Of a stretch of 64,000 nucleotides of DNA, positions 15,678 to 23,169 are shown piece by piece; position 1 is the stretch's first letter, and each line of letters opens with the position of its first letter. A program made the translations under genes and the position numbers. The stretch is from JAUYQR01 sp031415015 (GTDB lineage Bacteria; Pseudomonadota; Alphaproteobacteria; Rhodobacterales; Rhodobacteraceae), in contig JANOQT010000014.1 in assembly GCA_031415015.1 (NCBI GenBank), positions 8,384 through 72,383 of the forward strand. Reading direction: 5' to 3'. The notes under the pieces are model-generated. The model made no database searches. It saw nothing but the letters and a program-made list of their open reading frames with translations, and had not been told where the DNA came from.

Positions 15678-16299
15678 TCTTCTGACGCTGGTGCAATGGC
15701 TGTCGCCCGCCTTTCCGACCGGCGGGTTTGCCTATTCGCACGGGATGGAATGGGCGATGTCAGAGGGCTTGCGAACCGCTGACGGGGTGCGGGACTGGAT
15801 CGCGGATGTGTTGCGGTTCGGGGCGGGGCAGGCGGATGCGGTGCTGGTGGCGCAGGCTCTCAGGCGCGGGGCGGACCATGCGGCGCTGGATGCTTTTGCG
15901 CGGGCGATGGCGGGATCGCGGGAACGGTTGATTGAGACGGTCGATCAGGGGACGGCGTTTGCGCGCACGGTGGCGGCGCTGACCGGGCGCGACTTGCCGC
16001 CGCGCGCCCTGCCCGTGGCGGTGGGCGAGGCGGCGGTGGGGCTGGCGTTGCCGGTCGAGGACGTGGTGGGTGTGTATCTGCAAGGGTTTGCCGGAAACCT
16101 TGTGTCGGTGGCGACGCGGTTTGTGCCATTGGGTCAGACCGAGGGACAGGCGGTGCTGGCGGCGCTGCACCCGGTTATTGCCGAGGTGGCGGGATGGGCG
16201 GTAACGGCGGGGCTGGACGACATTGGGGTGTCAGCGTTCGGTGCCGATCTGGCGGCGATGCGGCATGAGGGGATGGATGTGAGGATATTCCGGACATGA
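15667..16299 (+). CDS. ureF: Urease accessory protein UreF
   Basis: UreF works with UreD and UreG in the urease activation complex and gates GTP hydrolysis by UreG. The 210-residue helical protein begins MRTDLLTLVQWLSPAFPTGGFAYSHGME, a strong UreF signature, and contains NLVSVATRFVPLGQTEGQAVL. The start lies inside the end of ureE (11-base overlap), suggesting coupled translation. ureG follows 13 bases after its stop. Confidence 0.95.
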   Translation: MRTDLLTLVQWLSPAFPTGGFAYSHGMEWAMSEGLRTADGVRDWIADVLRFGAGQADAVLVAQALRRGADHAALDAFARAMAGSRERLIETVDQGTAFARTVAALTGRDLPPRALPVAVGEAAVGLALPVEDVVGVYLQGFAGNLVSVATRFVPLGQTEGQAVLAALHPVIAEVAGWAVTAGLDDIGVSAFGADLAAMRHEGMDVRIFRT

Positions 16300-16312
16300 A
16301 GCAGGTTTTTCG

Positions 16313-16927
16313 ATGAGGAATGGGCCGTTGAAAGTGGGGATCGGCGGGCCGGTGGGGGTGGGCAAGACCTCGCTGACCGAAGGCCTGTGCCGGGCGCTGG
16401 CGGGGCGCTGTTCGATGGCGGTGATCACCAACGATATCTACACCCGGGAGGATGCGGAGTATCTGATGCGGGCGCAGGTGCTGCCGGTGGAGCGGATCCG
16501 GGGGGTGGAGACGGGGGGCTGCCCGCACACCGCGATCCGCGAGGATGCGTCGATCAATCTGGCGGCGGTGGCGGAGTTGCGGGGGGCGTTTCCCGATCTG
16601 GATTTGATATTGATCGAGAGCGGCGGGGACAATCTGGCGGCGACGTTCAGCCCGGAACTGGCGGACCTGTCGATCTATGTGATTGATACTGCGGCGGGGC
16701 AGGATATCCCCAGAAAGCGGGGGCCGGGGGTGACGCGGTCTGACCTGCTGGTGGTCAACAAGACCGATCTGGCCCCGTATGTCGGCGTCGATCTGGTGCT
16801 GCTGGAGGAGGACACCAAACGGGCGCGGCAGGGGCGGCCCTATGTGATGGCGCGGGTCCGGCAGGGGATGGGGATCGCGGAGGTGGTGGCGTTTCTGGAG
16901 ACCGAGGGCGGGTTGGTACTGAAGTGA
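16313..16927 (+). CDS. ureG: Urease accessory GTPase UreG
   Basis: UreG is the SIMIBI-class GTPase that drives nickel insertion. Its 204 residues show the P-loop GGPVGVGKTSL near residues 9-19, the metal-binding Cys-Pro-His (GGCPHTAIREDAS), the switch motif ESGGDNLAATFSPEL, and the guanine motif VVNKTDLAP. It is the last urease gene. Two inverted repeats lie downstream in the convergent gap with cycA. Confidence 0.97.
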   Translation: MRNGPLKVGIGGPVGVGKTSLTEGLCRALAGRCSMAVITNDIYTREDAEYLMRAQVLPVERIRGVETGGCPHTAIREDASINLAAVAELRGAFPDLDLILIESGGDNLAATFSPELADLSIYVIDTAAGQDIPRKRGPGVTRSDLLVVNKTDLAPYVGVDLVLLEEDTKRARQGRPYVMARVRQGMGIAEVVAFLETEGGLVLK

Positions 16928-16956
16928 TGTCCGCGCGTGGACATGCCATGCGGACA
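16928..16956 (+). terminator. Inverted repeat just after ureG
   Basis: The arms TGTCCGC (16928-16934) and GCGGACA (16950-16956) form a 7-bp stem with a 15-base loop, starting immediately after the ureG stop. A competing small hairpin (TGTCC/GGACA, 16928-16943) shares the left arm. The following bases are TACATTT, not a clear T-run, so intrinsic termination is possible but weak. Confidence 0.35.
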
Positions 16957-17024
16957 CTACATTTCAATGGGTTACGTTCTTGATTTAAGGATTTGGTAAG
17001 AATTCGGTTCGCTTTGATCAAGTA

Positions 17025-17046
17025 GGATGGGCAATCTTGCCCATCC
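17025..17046. terminator. Perfect 10-bp inverted repeat between convergent ureG and cycA
   Basis: GGATGGGCAA (17025-17034) is followed after two bases by its exact complement TTGCCCATCC (17037-17046). It sits between two convergent genes and reads the same from both sides, so it could act as a bidirectional terminator or an RNA-stabilising 3' end for both. There is no T-tract on either side, which argues against classical intrinsic termination. Confidence 0.45.
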
Positions 17047-17066
17047 CGCTCGTTACATGGTAGCGA

Positions 17067-17095
17067 TCACTCGGTCACTCGGTCACTCGGTCACT
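17067..17095. repeat. 8-bp tandem repeat at the cycA stop codon
   Basis: TCACTCGG occurs three times in tandem (17067-17090), followed by a partial copy TCACT (17091-17095). On the cycA strand each unit contains TGA. The first copy read provides the cycA stop codon (17083-17085). Because 8 is not a multiple of 3, the successive TGAs at 17083, 17075 and 17067 fall in all three reading frames. Confidence 0.9.
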
Positions 17096-17544
17096 GGGGC
17101 CGCTGCAGCTGCGGCCGGGTCAACGGCGGGTGACAGCGAGACGATGTAGGCCCAGACGTTGGCGGCATCTTCGGGCTTTTTCAACTTGAACGCCATTTTC
17201 GACTTGGCCTTGTCATCACCAAGCTTGGCCTTCAGGAACTTGGCCGGATCGGCGGTGTATTCGACAAAGCTTGCCTCGTCCCAGACAAAGCCGGTCGCGC
17301 CAAGCGCCACGATGGATTCGCCGTATTTGAAGCCTTCAAGGCTGCCCGCAATACGGCCCGGCATGCCGTACAGGTTTGGCCCGGTCTTGGCGTTCTTGCC
17401 GGCCAGCACTTCGCCCGCTTCGTTCTGCACGACGTGGCAGGTCTGGCACTGGTTGAAAGTCTTGGCCCCGGCTTCGATATCGGCCTCGGCCATGGCGGGC
17501 ACGGCGAGGCTGGCGAAAGCGAGGGCAGTGAGGGTCAGTTTCAT
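17083..17544 (-). CDS. cycA: Cytochrome c2
   Basis: Soluble periplasmic cytochrome that shuttles electrons from the cytochrome bc1 complex to the photosynthetic reaction centre. The 153-residue precursor has a signal peptide (MKLTLTALAFASLAVPAMA), the heme motif C33-QT-C36-H37, and a distal Met ligand in KSKMAFKL. The ATG at 17544 is chosen because GGGAGG lies just upstream and it starts the signal peptide. The longer frame upstream adds non-signal sequence. The Ala-rich tail ends PVTE. The gene lies downstream of hemA, on the same strand, at the outer border of the PGC next to urease. Confidence 0.95.
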   Translation of the reverse strand: MKLTLTALAFASLAVPAMAEADIEAGAKTFNQCQTCHVVQNEAGEVLAGKNAKTGPNLYGMPGRIAGSLEGFKYGESIVALGATGFVWDEASFVEYTADPAKFLKAKLGDDKAKSKMAFKLKKPEDAANVWAYIVSLSPAVDPAAAAAAPVTE

Positions 17545-17619
17545 TGGAGTCCTCCCGGGTTTCTTCGGTGTGTATAGTGTGGCGCACACCGCGTTTGGCA
17601 AGGCCCAATCCGCGCAAAT

Positions 17620-18831
17620 TCACGCGACTGCGTGGGAAATCGCGCACTGCTTCCACAGCGAGGCCAGCGCCGAGACCAGCTTGTCGATATCGGCGTCGGA
17701 ATGGTTGGGGCCGGGGGTGATGCGCAGCCGTTCGGTGCCTTTGGGAACGGTGGGATAGTTGATCGGCTGCACGTAGATGCCCCAGTCGGACATCAGGATG
17801 TCGGATATCATCCGGCATTTCACCGGATCACCGATCATCACCGGAATGATGTGGCTGTCATTGGCCATGTGCGGGATGCCCGCGCGGTCCAGCAGTTTGC
17901 GTACCTTGGCCACATTGGCCTTTTGCGCGCGCCGTTCGGCATCGGAGCCCTTGAGGTGCCGGATCGAAGCGCTGGCCGCAGCAGCGATGGCGGGGGGCAG
18001 GGCGGTGGTGAAGATGAAGCCGGAGGAAAAGCTGCGGATGAAATCGCACAGGTTGTTGGTGCCGGTGATGTAGCCACCGACAACGCCGAACGCCTTGCCC
18101 AGCGTGCCCTCGATCAGGTCGATGCGGTGCGCAAGGCCGCGTTCTTCGGTCACACCGCCGCCGCGCGGGCCGTACATGCCGACGGCGTGAACCTCGTCGA
18201 TGTAGGACAGCGCACCATGCGCCTCGCACACTTCGACAATCTCGCGGATCGGGGCGACGTCGCCGTCCATCGAATAGACGGATTCGAAGGCCACGATCTT
18301 CGGGCGGTCACCGACGGCGTGCAGTTTGCGGTCAAGATCGCGCCAGTCGTTGTGCCGCCACAGCGCCTTGTCGGCGCGCGAATGGCGGATGCCTTCGATC
18401 ATCGAGGCGTGATTGCCTTCGTCCGACAGGATCACCGCGCCCGGGATGCGCGCGCCAAGGGTGCCAAGGGCGGCCCAGTTCGACACGTAGCCGGAGGTGA
18501 ACAAAAGCGCGCGTTCCTTGCCGTGCAGATCGGCCAGTTCGCGTTCCAGCTCAAGGTGATGCACGGTGTTGCCACCGATGTTGCGGGTGCCGCCAGCCCC
18601 GGTGCCGCAGGCCTGCACGGTGTCGATCATCGCCTGCACCACATCGGGGTGCTGGCCCATGGTCAGGTAGTCGTTGGAACACCAGACGGTGACATCTTCG
18701 ACGACGCCGTCCTTGTGCCGGCTAGCCTGCGGAAAGGCGCCGCGTTTGCGTTCCAGATCGGCGAAGATCCGGTAGTTGCCTTCGGCTTTCAACGCATCGA
18801 GCTGGCTTTTGAAGTGGCTGTCGAAGTCCAT
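17620..18831 (-). CDS. hemA: 5-Aminolevulinate synthase
   Basis: PLP enzyme that condenses glycine and succinyl-CoA to 5-aminolevulinate, the first tetrapyrrole precursor for heme and bacteriochlorophyll. The 403-residue protein begins MDFDSHFKSQLDALKAEGNY. It contains GAGGTRNIGGNTVHHLELE, the cofactor aspartate region FIDEVHAVGMYGPRG-like (SYIDEVHAVGMYG), and the PLP lysine in EGTLGKAFGVVGGY. A GTG at 18840 would add three residues. The ATG at 18831 fits homologous N-termini. It lies 5 bases after the puhE stop at 18837, within the puh superoperon, which ties precursor supply to photosystem expression. Confidence 0.95.
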   Translation of the reverse strand: MDFDSHFKSQLDALKAEGNYRIFADLERKRGAFPQASRHKDGVVEDVTVWCSNDYLTMGQHPDVVQAMIDTVQACGTGAGGTRNIGGNTVHHLELERELADLHGKERALLFTSGYVSNWAALGTLGARIPGAVILSDEGNHASMIEGIRHSRADKALWRHNDWRDLDRKLHAVGDRPKIVAFESVYSMDGDVAPIREIVEVCEAHGALSYIDEVHAVGMYGPRGGGVTEERGLAHRIDLIEGTLGKAFGVVGGYITGTNNLCDFIRSFSSGFIFTTALPPAIAAAASASIRHLKGSDAERRAQKANVAKVRKLLDRAGIPHMANDSHIIPVMIGDPVKCRMISDILMSDWGIYVQPINYPTVPKGTERLRITPGPNHSDADIDKLVSALASLWKQCAISHAVA

Positions 18832-18836
18832 CGGGA

Positions 18837-19640
18837 TCACTTTCTTGCAGTCAATGTTGGGTCGGTAGCAGACGGGGCTGCGGGCAGCATCCAGCGCCAG
18901 AGCTTTTCGTCGGGCAGAGGCAGCACCATGAACCAGTGTTCAAGGAGTGCCAGCAAGGTCAGCGCCGTCAGCAGGATATGGCCGATGAAGGCTGCGTCGG
19001 TGGGGGCGGCGTAGGCCCGTTCCATCCAGCAGGCAGCGGCGAAAGTCAGGGCGGTGACCGAGATCGGGAACACCCAGTTCATCCGGGCGTGGCGGAAATG
19101 GCTGGACAGGTGTGCCAGCGGCTTTGGAAGGAATTCCGTATGGATCCGGGGGACGCCGAAGAACAGGTTCAGCTTGGCAGAAATGCGGGCGAAGAACAGC
19201 AGCGCGAAGGTCCACAGGCCAACGGTGTTGGCTGCTCCCGTTGAGGCGTTGGCGATCAGGATCAGCGCAGCGATCAACAGGACCTCGTGCCAGGCGATGG
19301 TGCCGGTGGCGCGGATGAAGCGTTCGATTTCGGTGGCCTGGGGTGGGCATGGTGCTGTGTTCGGGCCGGTGATGATGCCCGACAGGAAAGCCAGTTCGAT
19401 CCAGCCCCAGATGGCAAGGGCAGACAGGAAAGCCGCGTAGACGCCGGTGACACCGGGGTCGGCCAGCGTGGTGGCCAGCCCGTAGACGCCAAGTGCCAGC
19501 AGGGGCAAGCCAAGGACGACCGACCAGAGATGGGCATTGGGCCCGCCCTGATCGGCCCGCTTGACGCGCCACAGGATCGCCCCGGTGGAAAACCACCAGA
19601 TGAGGATTGCGACAAGCGAGGCGATCCATGGATTGGTCAT
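18837..19640 (-). CDS. puhE: PuhE, photosystem assembly membrane protein (DUF3623 type)
   Basis: A 267-residue polytopic membrane protein with about seven hydrophobic helices (WIASLVAILIWWFSTGAILW, VVLGLPLLALGVYGLA, WGWIELAFLSGIITGP, and others). The motifs ARISAKLNLFFGVPRIHTEFLPKPLAHLSSHF and ALLEHWFMVLPLPDEKLWRW are typical of PuhE. PuhE modulates reaction-centre and light-harvesting assembly. Its exact chemistry is not known. The ATG at 19640 gives the normal N-terminus MTNPWIAS; upstream starts would add an unrelated 21 residues. It sits between acsF and hemA. Confidence 0.92.
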   Translation of the reverse strand: MTNPWIASLVAILIWWFSTGAILWRVKRADQGGPNAHLWSVVLGLPLLALGVYGLATTLADPGVTGVYAAFLSALAIWGWIELAFLSGIITGPNTAPCPPQATEIERFIRATGTIAWHEVLLIAALILIANASTGAANTVGLWTFALLFFARISAKLNLFFGVPRIHTEFLPKPLAHLSSHFRHARMNWVFPISVTALTFAAACWMERAYAAPTDAAFIGHILLTALTLLALLEHWFMVLPLPDEKLWRWMLPAAPSATDPTLTARK

Positions 19641-19670
19641 GTGCGGCACCCCCGGACAGGGATGCCGCAC
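19641..19670 (-). repeat. Inverted repeat in the acsF-puhE gap
   Basis: GTGCGGCA (19641-19648) and TGCCGCAC (19663-19670) form an 8-bp stem with a 14-base loop, directly against the puhE start codon on the minus strand. It covers the region where the puhE ribosome site would lie. It may reduce puhE translation or protect the acsF end. No T-run follows. Confidence 0.4.
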
Positions 19671-19737
19671 AGGTGTTTGGGACGCGCCCATCCCGCACAC
19701 CAACCCGCTGCCGGAACAGCGGTATGGGATTTATCGG

Positions 19738-20838
19738 TCAATACGTCGGTTCCAGCCGCACTGAGGCGGGCAGGGTGTGACGCTTGGCCGGGATCGTGTA
19801 GAGAGCGACGAAGGTGACGGCGGCTTTCGCGCTCGCCGCCCAGCCCTTCAGTTTGCCCGCGACACCGCCCTGACGCTTGGCCGCATCCATGGCGATGAAC
19901 GCAGCGTTCATCCGGTGCAGGTTCGGCAGCCAGCGCGGGTGGTCTATGTCCAGCTCGATCGGGAAGATCTGGCGGGCGATGGTGGAGGTGATGCGGAACA
20001 CCTCCTGATCGTACCAGCCGATATCAACGCCGAGCGCCTTGTGGAATTCAGGCCGCTGATGGTCGCGCACCCACATGGTGAAGTAGACGGCGGTCAGGAA
20101 GAACTTGATCCACAGCTTGTTGGTGAAGCTTTCCGTCAGTTTCGGATCGGTCTTCATGATCAGCGCGAAAGCCTCGCCGTGGCTGAACTCGTCGTTGCAC
20201 CATTCGCGGAACCACTTGAAGATCGGGTGGAAGCGCTGATCCGGGTTCGCCTCCAGATGCCGGTAGATCGTGATGTAGCGGGCGTAGCCGATCTTTTCGC
20301 TCAGGTAAGTGGCGTAGTAGATGAACTTGGGCCGGAAGTAGGTGTATTTCTTGGCCTTGGTCAGGAAGCCAAGGTTCACCGCAACACCCGCCTCGCGCAG
20401 CGCGTCGTTGATGAAGCCGGCGTGGCGGGCCTCGTCGCGGGACATGTAGCTGAACAGTTCGGTGATGTCGGGGTTAGAACCACGACGTTTCATTTCCTTG
20501 TAAAGCACGCAGCCGGAAAATTCGGCGGTGCAGCTGCTGACCAGAAAGTCGATGAATTCACGCTTCAGGGGCGGGTCCATGCCTTCCCAGTCGACCTTGT
20601 CCCAGGCTTCGGTCTTTTTGAAATGGCCCTTGTTGGGGTCGGATTTCATCTGGGCGATCAGCTTGTCCCATTCCGCGCGCACCGGGGTGACGTCGATCTT
20701 GTCCATCTCGTCGAAGTCAGTGGTGTAGAAGCGCGGATTGAGCAGCGTGGTCTCGGTCGCCATCGCAGTGGTATCGAGCGGTTGTTCGGCGGCGAGGGCG
20801 GCGTATTCGGCCTCAAGTGCCTTGGGGGTTACGTTCAT
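19738..20838 (-). CDS. acsF: Aerobic Mg-protoporphyrin IX monomethyl ester cyclase
   Basis: Oxygen-dependent diiron enzyme that forms the fifth ring of chlorophylls. The 366-residue protein has the expected diiron ligand segments: EFSGCVLYKEMKRR, RDEARHAGF, and CNDEFSHGEAFAL. The ATG at 20838 follows GAGGAGG and yields MNVTPKALEAEYAAL. Its stop region is followed by the puhE gap hairpin. Presence of AcsF means bacteriochlorophyll synthesis can proceed with oxygen. No anaerobic counterpart (bchE) occurs in this window. It overlaps the upstream small gene by four bases. Confidence 0.96.
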   Translation of the reverse strand: MNVTPKALEAEYAALAAEQPLDTTAMATETTLLNPRFYTTDFDEMDKIDVTPVRAEWDKLIAQMKSDPNKGHFKKTEAWDKVDWEGMDPPLKREFIDFLVSSCTAEFSGCVLYKEMKRRGSNPDITELFSYMSRDEARHAGFINDALREAGVAVNLGFLTKAKKYTYFRPKFIYYATYLSEKIGYARYITIYRHLEANPDQRFHPIFKWFREWCNDEFSHGEAFALIMKTDPKLTESFTNKLWIKFFLTAVYFTMWVRDHQRPEFHKALGVDIGWYDQEVFRITSTIARQIFPIELDIDHPRWLPNLHRMNAAFIAMDAAKRQGGVAGKLKGWAASAKAAVTFVALYTIPAKRHTLPASVRLEPTY

Positions 20839-21131
20839 AGCCGGACCTCCTCGGAAAAGGAAAACTCGCACAGTTCCATGAAGTCGAAGTCGCCGGTCAG
20901 GCGCGTCCACTGGCGTTCCAGCCAGTTGGCGCGGGTGATGGTGGCGGTGCGATCCTCGACGACGACCTCGCCGTAAGCGGCCAGCACCGGTGCGCCGTGG
21001 ACCAGCACCTCGTCACCGGGATAGACGACGGCGCCGTTGTTGAAGCGGACGTGGGCGTGCAGGCTTTCGAAGCGATGCGACACTTCGACGGTGCAGGGCA
21101 CCCTTTCTACGTTGCGTGTGAACAATCCCAT
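20835..21131 (-). CDS. Small protein of unknown function between acsF and puhC
   Basis: A 98-residue soluble protein with no signal peptide or membrane helix. It contains VEVSHRFESLHAHVRFNNGAVVYPGDEVLVHG and ends DFDFMELCEFSFSEEVRL. The first half looks like a compact beta domain. Its ATG (21129-21131) is 12 bases after the puhC stop, and its own stop overlaps the acsF ATG by ATGA, so it is coupled to acsF. A gene of this kind is usual at this place in Rhodobacter-type clusters. The tight coupling suggests a helper of AcsF, which is inference only. Confidence 0.8.
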   Translation of the reverse strand: MGLFTRNVERVPCTVEVSHRFESLHAHVRFNNGAVVYPGDEVLVHGAPVLAAYGEVVVEDRTATITRANWLERQWTRLTGDFDFMELCEFSFSEEVRL

Positions 21132-21143
21132 GATCGTGGTTCC

Positions 21144-21617
21144 CTATTTCTGGTCGAGAAGCCGTTCGAACGCGGCTTTGTTATCGGCGCCAAAGGCATA
21201 GAGTTCGGCGCTCCACCCGGTTTCGGGATCTTCGGCGACGAGACGGCCATTGGCATATTCGACAATACGCACTGGTTTGGATTGGTCCACCCCATGCTTG
21301 CGCCGTTCGGTGTGAATCCCGGACTGGATGACGGTCACAAAGCCGCCATGCGGCAGGTCCAGAAGCACCGAACCATCGGTGTTGCGCACGATCACGGCCT
21401 GGGCGGACAAACCTTCCATCACGATCCACTTTTCGCGCAGGATGGCGGCAGCGGCGGGCTGGGCCACCGGTTCGCGGCCGGTCAGGGCCGCGAATGAGGT
21501 GACGGCAACGGTCGCCAGCGCCAGCGCCAGCATTCCCAGAAGCAGCACTTTCGGCACCATTTCAGGGTTACGGCTGTGAAAGCCGGGTTCATGGATGAGG
21601 GGGGGCTGACCGGACAT
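21144..21617 (-). CDS. puhC: PuhC photosystem assembly protein
   Basis: A 157-residue membrane-anchored protein: short cytoplasmic start (MSGQPPLIHEPGFHSRNPE), one helix (VLLLGMLALALATVAVTSFAAL), then a periplasmic domain with GSVLLDLPHGGFVTVIQSG. PuhC helps assemble the reaction centre-LH1 complex. The ATG at 21617 is preceded by AGGAGG. A longer open frame upstream overlaps puhB and is not used. It lies 8 bases downstream of puhB. Confidence 0.93.
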   Translation of the reverse strand: MSGQPPLIHEPGFHSRNPEMVPKVLLLGMLALALATVAVTSFAALTGREPVAQPAAAAILREKWIVMEGLSAQAVIVRNTDGSVLLDLPHGGFVTVIQSGIHTERRKHGVDQSKPVRIVEYANGRLVAEDPETGWSAELYAFGADNKAAFERLLDQK

Positions 21618-21625
21618 CGTGCCTC

Positions 21626-22261
21626 CTATTGCGCTGCGACGGAGGCAAAGGGTGCCGTCCGCGTAACCTGCGGGATGGAGACCCGTGCCTCGGCCGCCTC
21701 GGCCAGCATTTCGGCGACCCGCTTGGCATCGGGGATCGAGCGCAGGGCTGGTTCGGTCTTTGACATCCGCCACGGGCGCACATGCGGCCAGGCGATCAGG
21801 TAAGAGATGCGGGTGGCCCCCAACGTCTGCAGCGCGATTGTGCCCGTGCCGTCGCGGCGCAGGTCAAGGTTTGCGGCACCGACCTGCACGAAGGGCAGGT
21901 TGAAGGTGACGGGAAGTGCCGCGCCGATCTGCATCACCACGCGCGCCGTGGTCAGCGTGTAGGTGGTGGTGCGGGCCTGTATCCAGGCCAGACCGAAGAT
22001 CACCGCAAGACCAAGGCAGGCCAGCATCACGTAGGGCAGGCCCATCACCACCGCCATGGCAAACCCGCCGTCGGCATAGCCGGTAGCGGCGCGCCACAGG
22101 ATGATCAGCGCAAAGTATCCGGCGATCCAGTGCAGCGAATAGGCGTCGCGGGCCAGCGCGTAGGCGGCAGGTTTGCCCTGCCAGAGGATGTCTTCACCCA
22201 GCGGGGGCCGTTCCGGCAGCCCGGGCAGAGCGTCAAAAGCAAAGTCATCATGGCCTGACAT
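21626..22261 (-). CDS. puhB: PuhB photosystem assembly protein
   Basis: A 211-residue protein with a PH-like domain and about three hydrophobic segments (LHWIAGYFALIILWRAA, MAVVMGLPYVMLACLGLAVIFGLAW). The motifs PLGEDILWQGKP and TTTYTLTTARVVMQIGAALP are characteristic of PuhB, which aids reaction-centre assembly. The ATG at 22261 follows CGGAGG; earlier starts would add about 34 unrelated residues. It is separated from puhA by 119 bases in which I see no gene. Confidence 0.93.
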   Translation of the reverse strand: MSGHDDFAFDALPGLPERPPLGEDILWQGKPAAYALARDAYSLHWIAGYFALIILWRAATGYADGGFAMAVVMGLPYVMLACLGLAVIFGLAWIQARTTTYTLTTARVVMQIGAALPVTFNLPFVQVGAANLDLRRDGTGTIALQTLGATRISYLIAWPHVRPWRMSKTEPALRSIPDAKRVAEMLAEAAEARVSIPQVTRTAPFASVAAQ

Positions 22262-22380
22262 AACAGACCCTCCGTGGTTTGGGTGAAAAGCGGGGCCCGG
22301 GCGCGGGCCGCGCTTGTCGGTGGTTTGCCGCAGTTCCTTGTCGCAAGGCCGGTTGTGGCCCATGCGGGAAATGCGGTTGG

Positions 22381-23151
22381 TCAGAAGCCCTTTTTGCGCT
22401 TGTCGGCGTCATACATCCAGCCGCCGGCCACGTAACCGGAAATCTTGTCTTCCTCCAGCTTGGTGACTTCGGTGGACGAGCGGGTCATCGGGATCCCCGC
22501 AAAGCTGTCGGACGCGATCGCGTTGATGCGGACGCGGTCGGGCCAGATCTTGACCATGGTCATCGGCACCAGACGCTTGCCGCCAGAGTTCAGGTCAACT
22601 TCCAGATAGCGGACCAGTTGTTCGGGCGCGTCAACCCACATGTCGGAGATGCGGCCCACAACTTCCAGATCGCCAGCCTGCACCGGCAACCCGCGCGGGT
22701 CACGCCCAGCGGATACGGTGAAGCCGTCGGCATAGGCCATCGGCACGATCTTGTTGTGGCCATGCCCGTCCAGTTCCGGCTCGTCGCGGCGCGGGGCCCA
22801 GGAGGCCGGGCCGACACCGTCTGCCATCGCATTGCCGGTGGGGGCGTGCGGGAAGCCTTCTGACGTGGCGGTGCGGGCAAGGGCAAGGCCGCTGCGGCGA
22901 TGCTCGGCCTCGTTCGCGGCGGAAGGCACGGTCACGTCAGTGCGGCCATGCGGCATGCGGAAGGTTTTCGGTTTGGGCACCGGGAAGGGGCCCTGATTTG
23001 GCGCAGCCAGGCCGTCTTCGGTTTCCAGCGGATAGCCCTCGCGCATGTTCTCGGTTTGCAGATAGTAGACAAGCAGGGCGAAGAAGCCCCAGAACAGCCA
23101 GATGGCGAGCGACGCGAGGTCGAAGTTGCCAAAGAACGTTGTACCGAGCAT
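22381..23151 (-). CDS. puhA: Photosynthetic reaction centre H subunit
   Basis: The H subunit caps the cytoplasmic side of the reaction centre and guides proton delivery to QB. The 256-residue protein has the single N-terminal helix (LASLAIWLFWGFFALLVYYLQTE) followed by the cytoplasmic beta-rich domain (YPLETEDG, DGHGHNKIVPMAYADGFTVSAGRDPRGLPV begins near residue 125, GRISDMWVDAPEQLVRYLEV). Length and motifs are normal. It is 18 bases from lhaA and is the first puh gene of the minus-strand superoperon starting at bchF. Confidence 0.97.
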   Translation of the reverse strand: MLGTTFFGNFDLASLAIWLFWGFFALLVYYLQTENMREGYPLETEDGLAAPNQGPFPVPKPKTFRMPHGRTDVTVPSAANEAEHRRSGLALARTATSEGFPHAPTGNAMADGVGPASWAPRRDEPELDGHGHNKIVPMAYADGFTVSAGRDPRGLPVQAGDLEVVGRISDMWVDAPEQLVRYLEVDLNSGGKRLVPMTMVKIWPDRVRINAIASDSFAGIPMTRSSTEVTKLEEDKISGYVAGGWMYDADKRKKGF

Positions 23152-23169
23152 TGCGGTATCCTCCAGAGA

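Noticed and set aside
17067..17095. Possible CRISPR-like repeat
   Set aside because: Units are 8 bp in direct tandem with no spacers. No cas genes are present.
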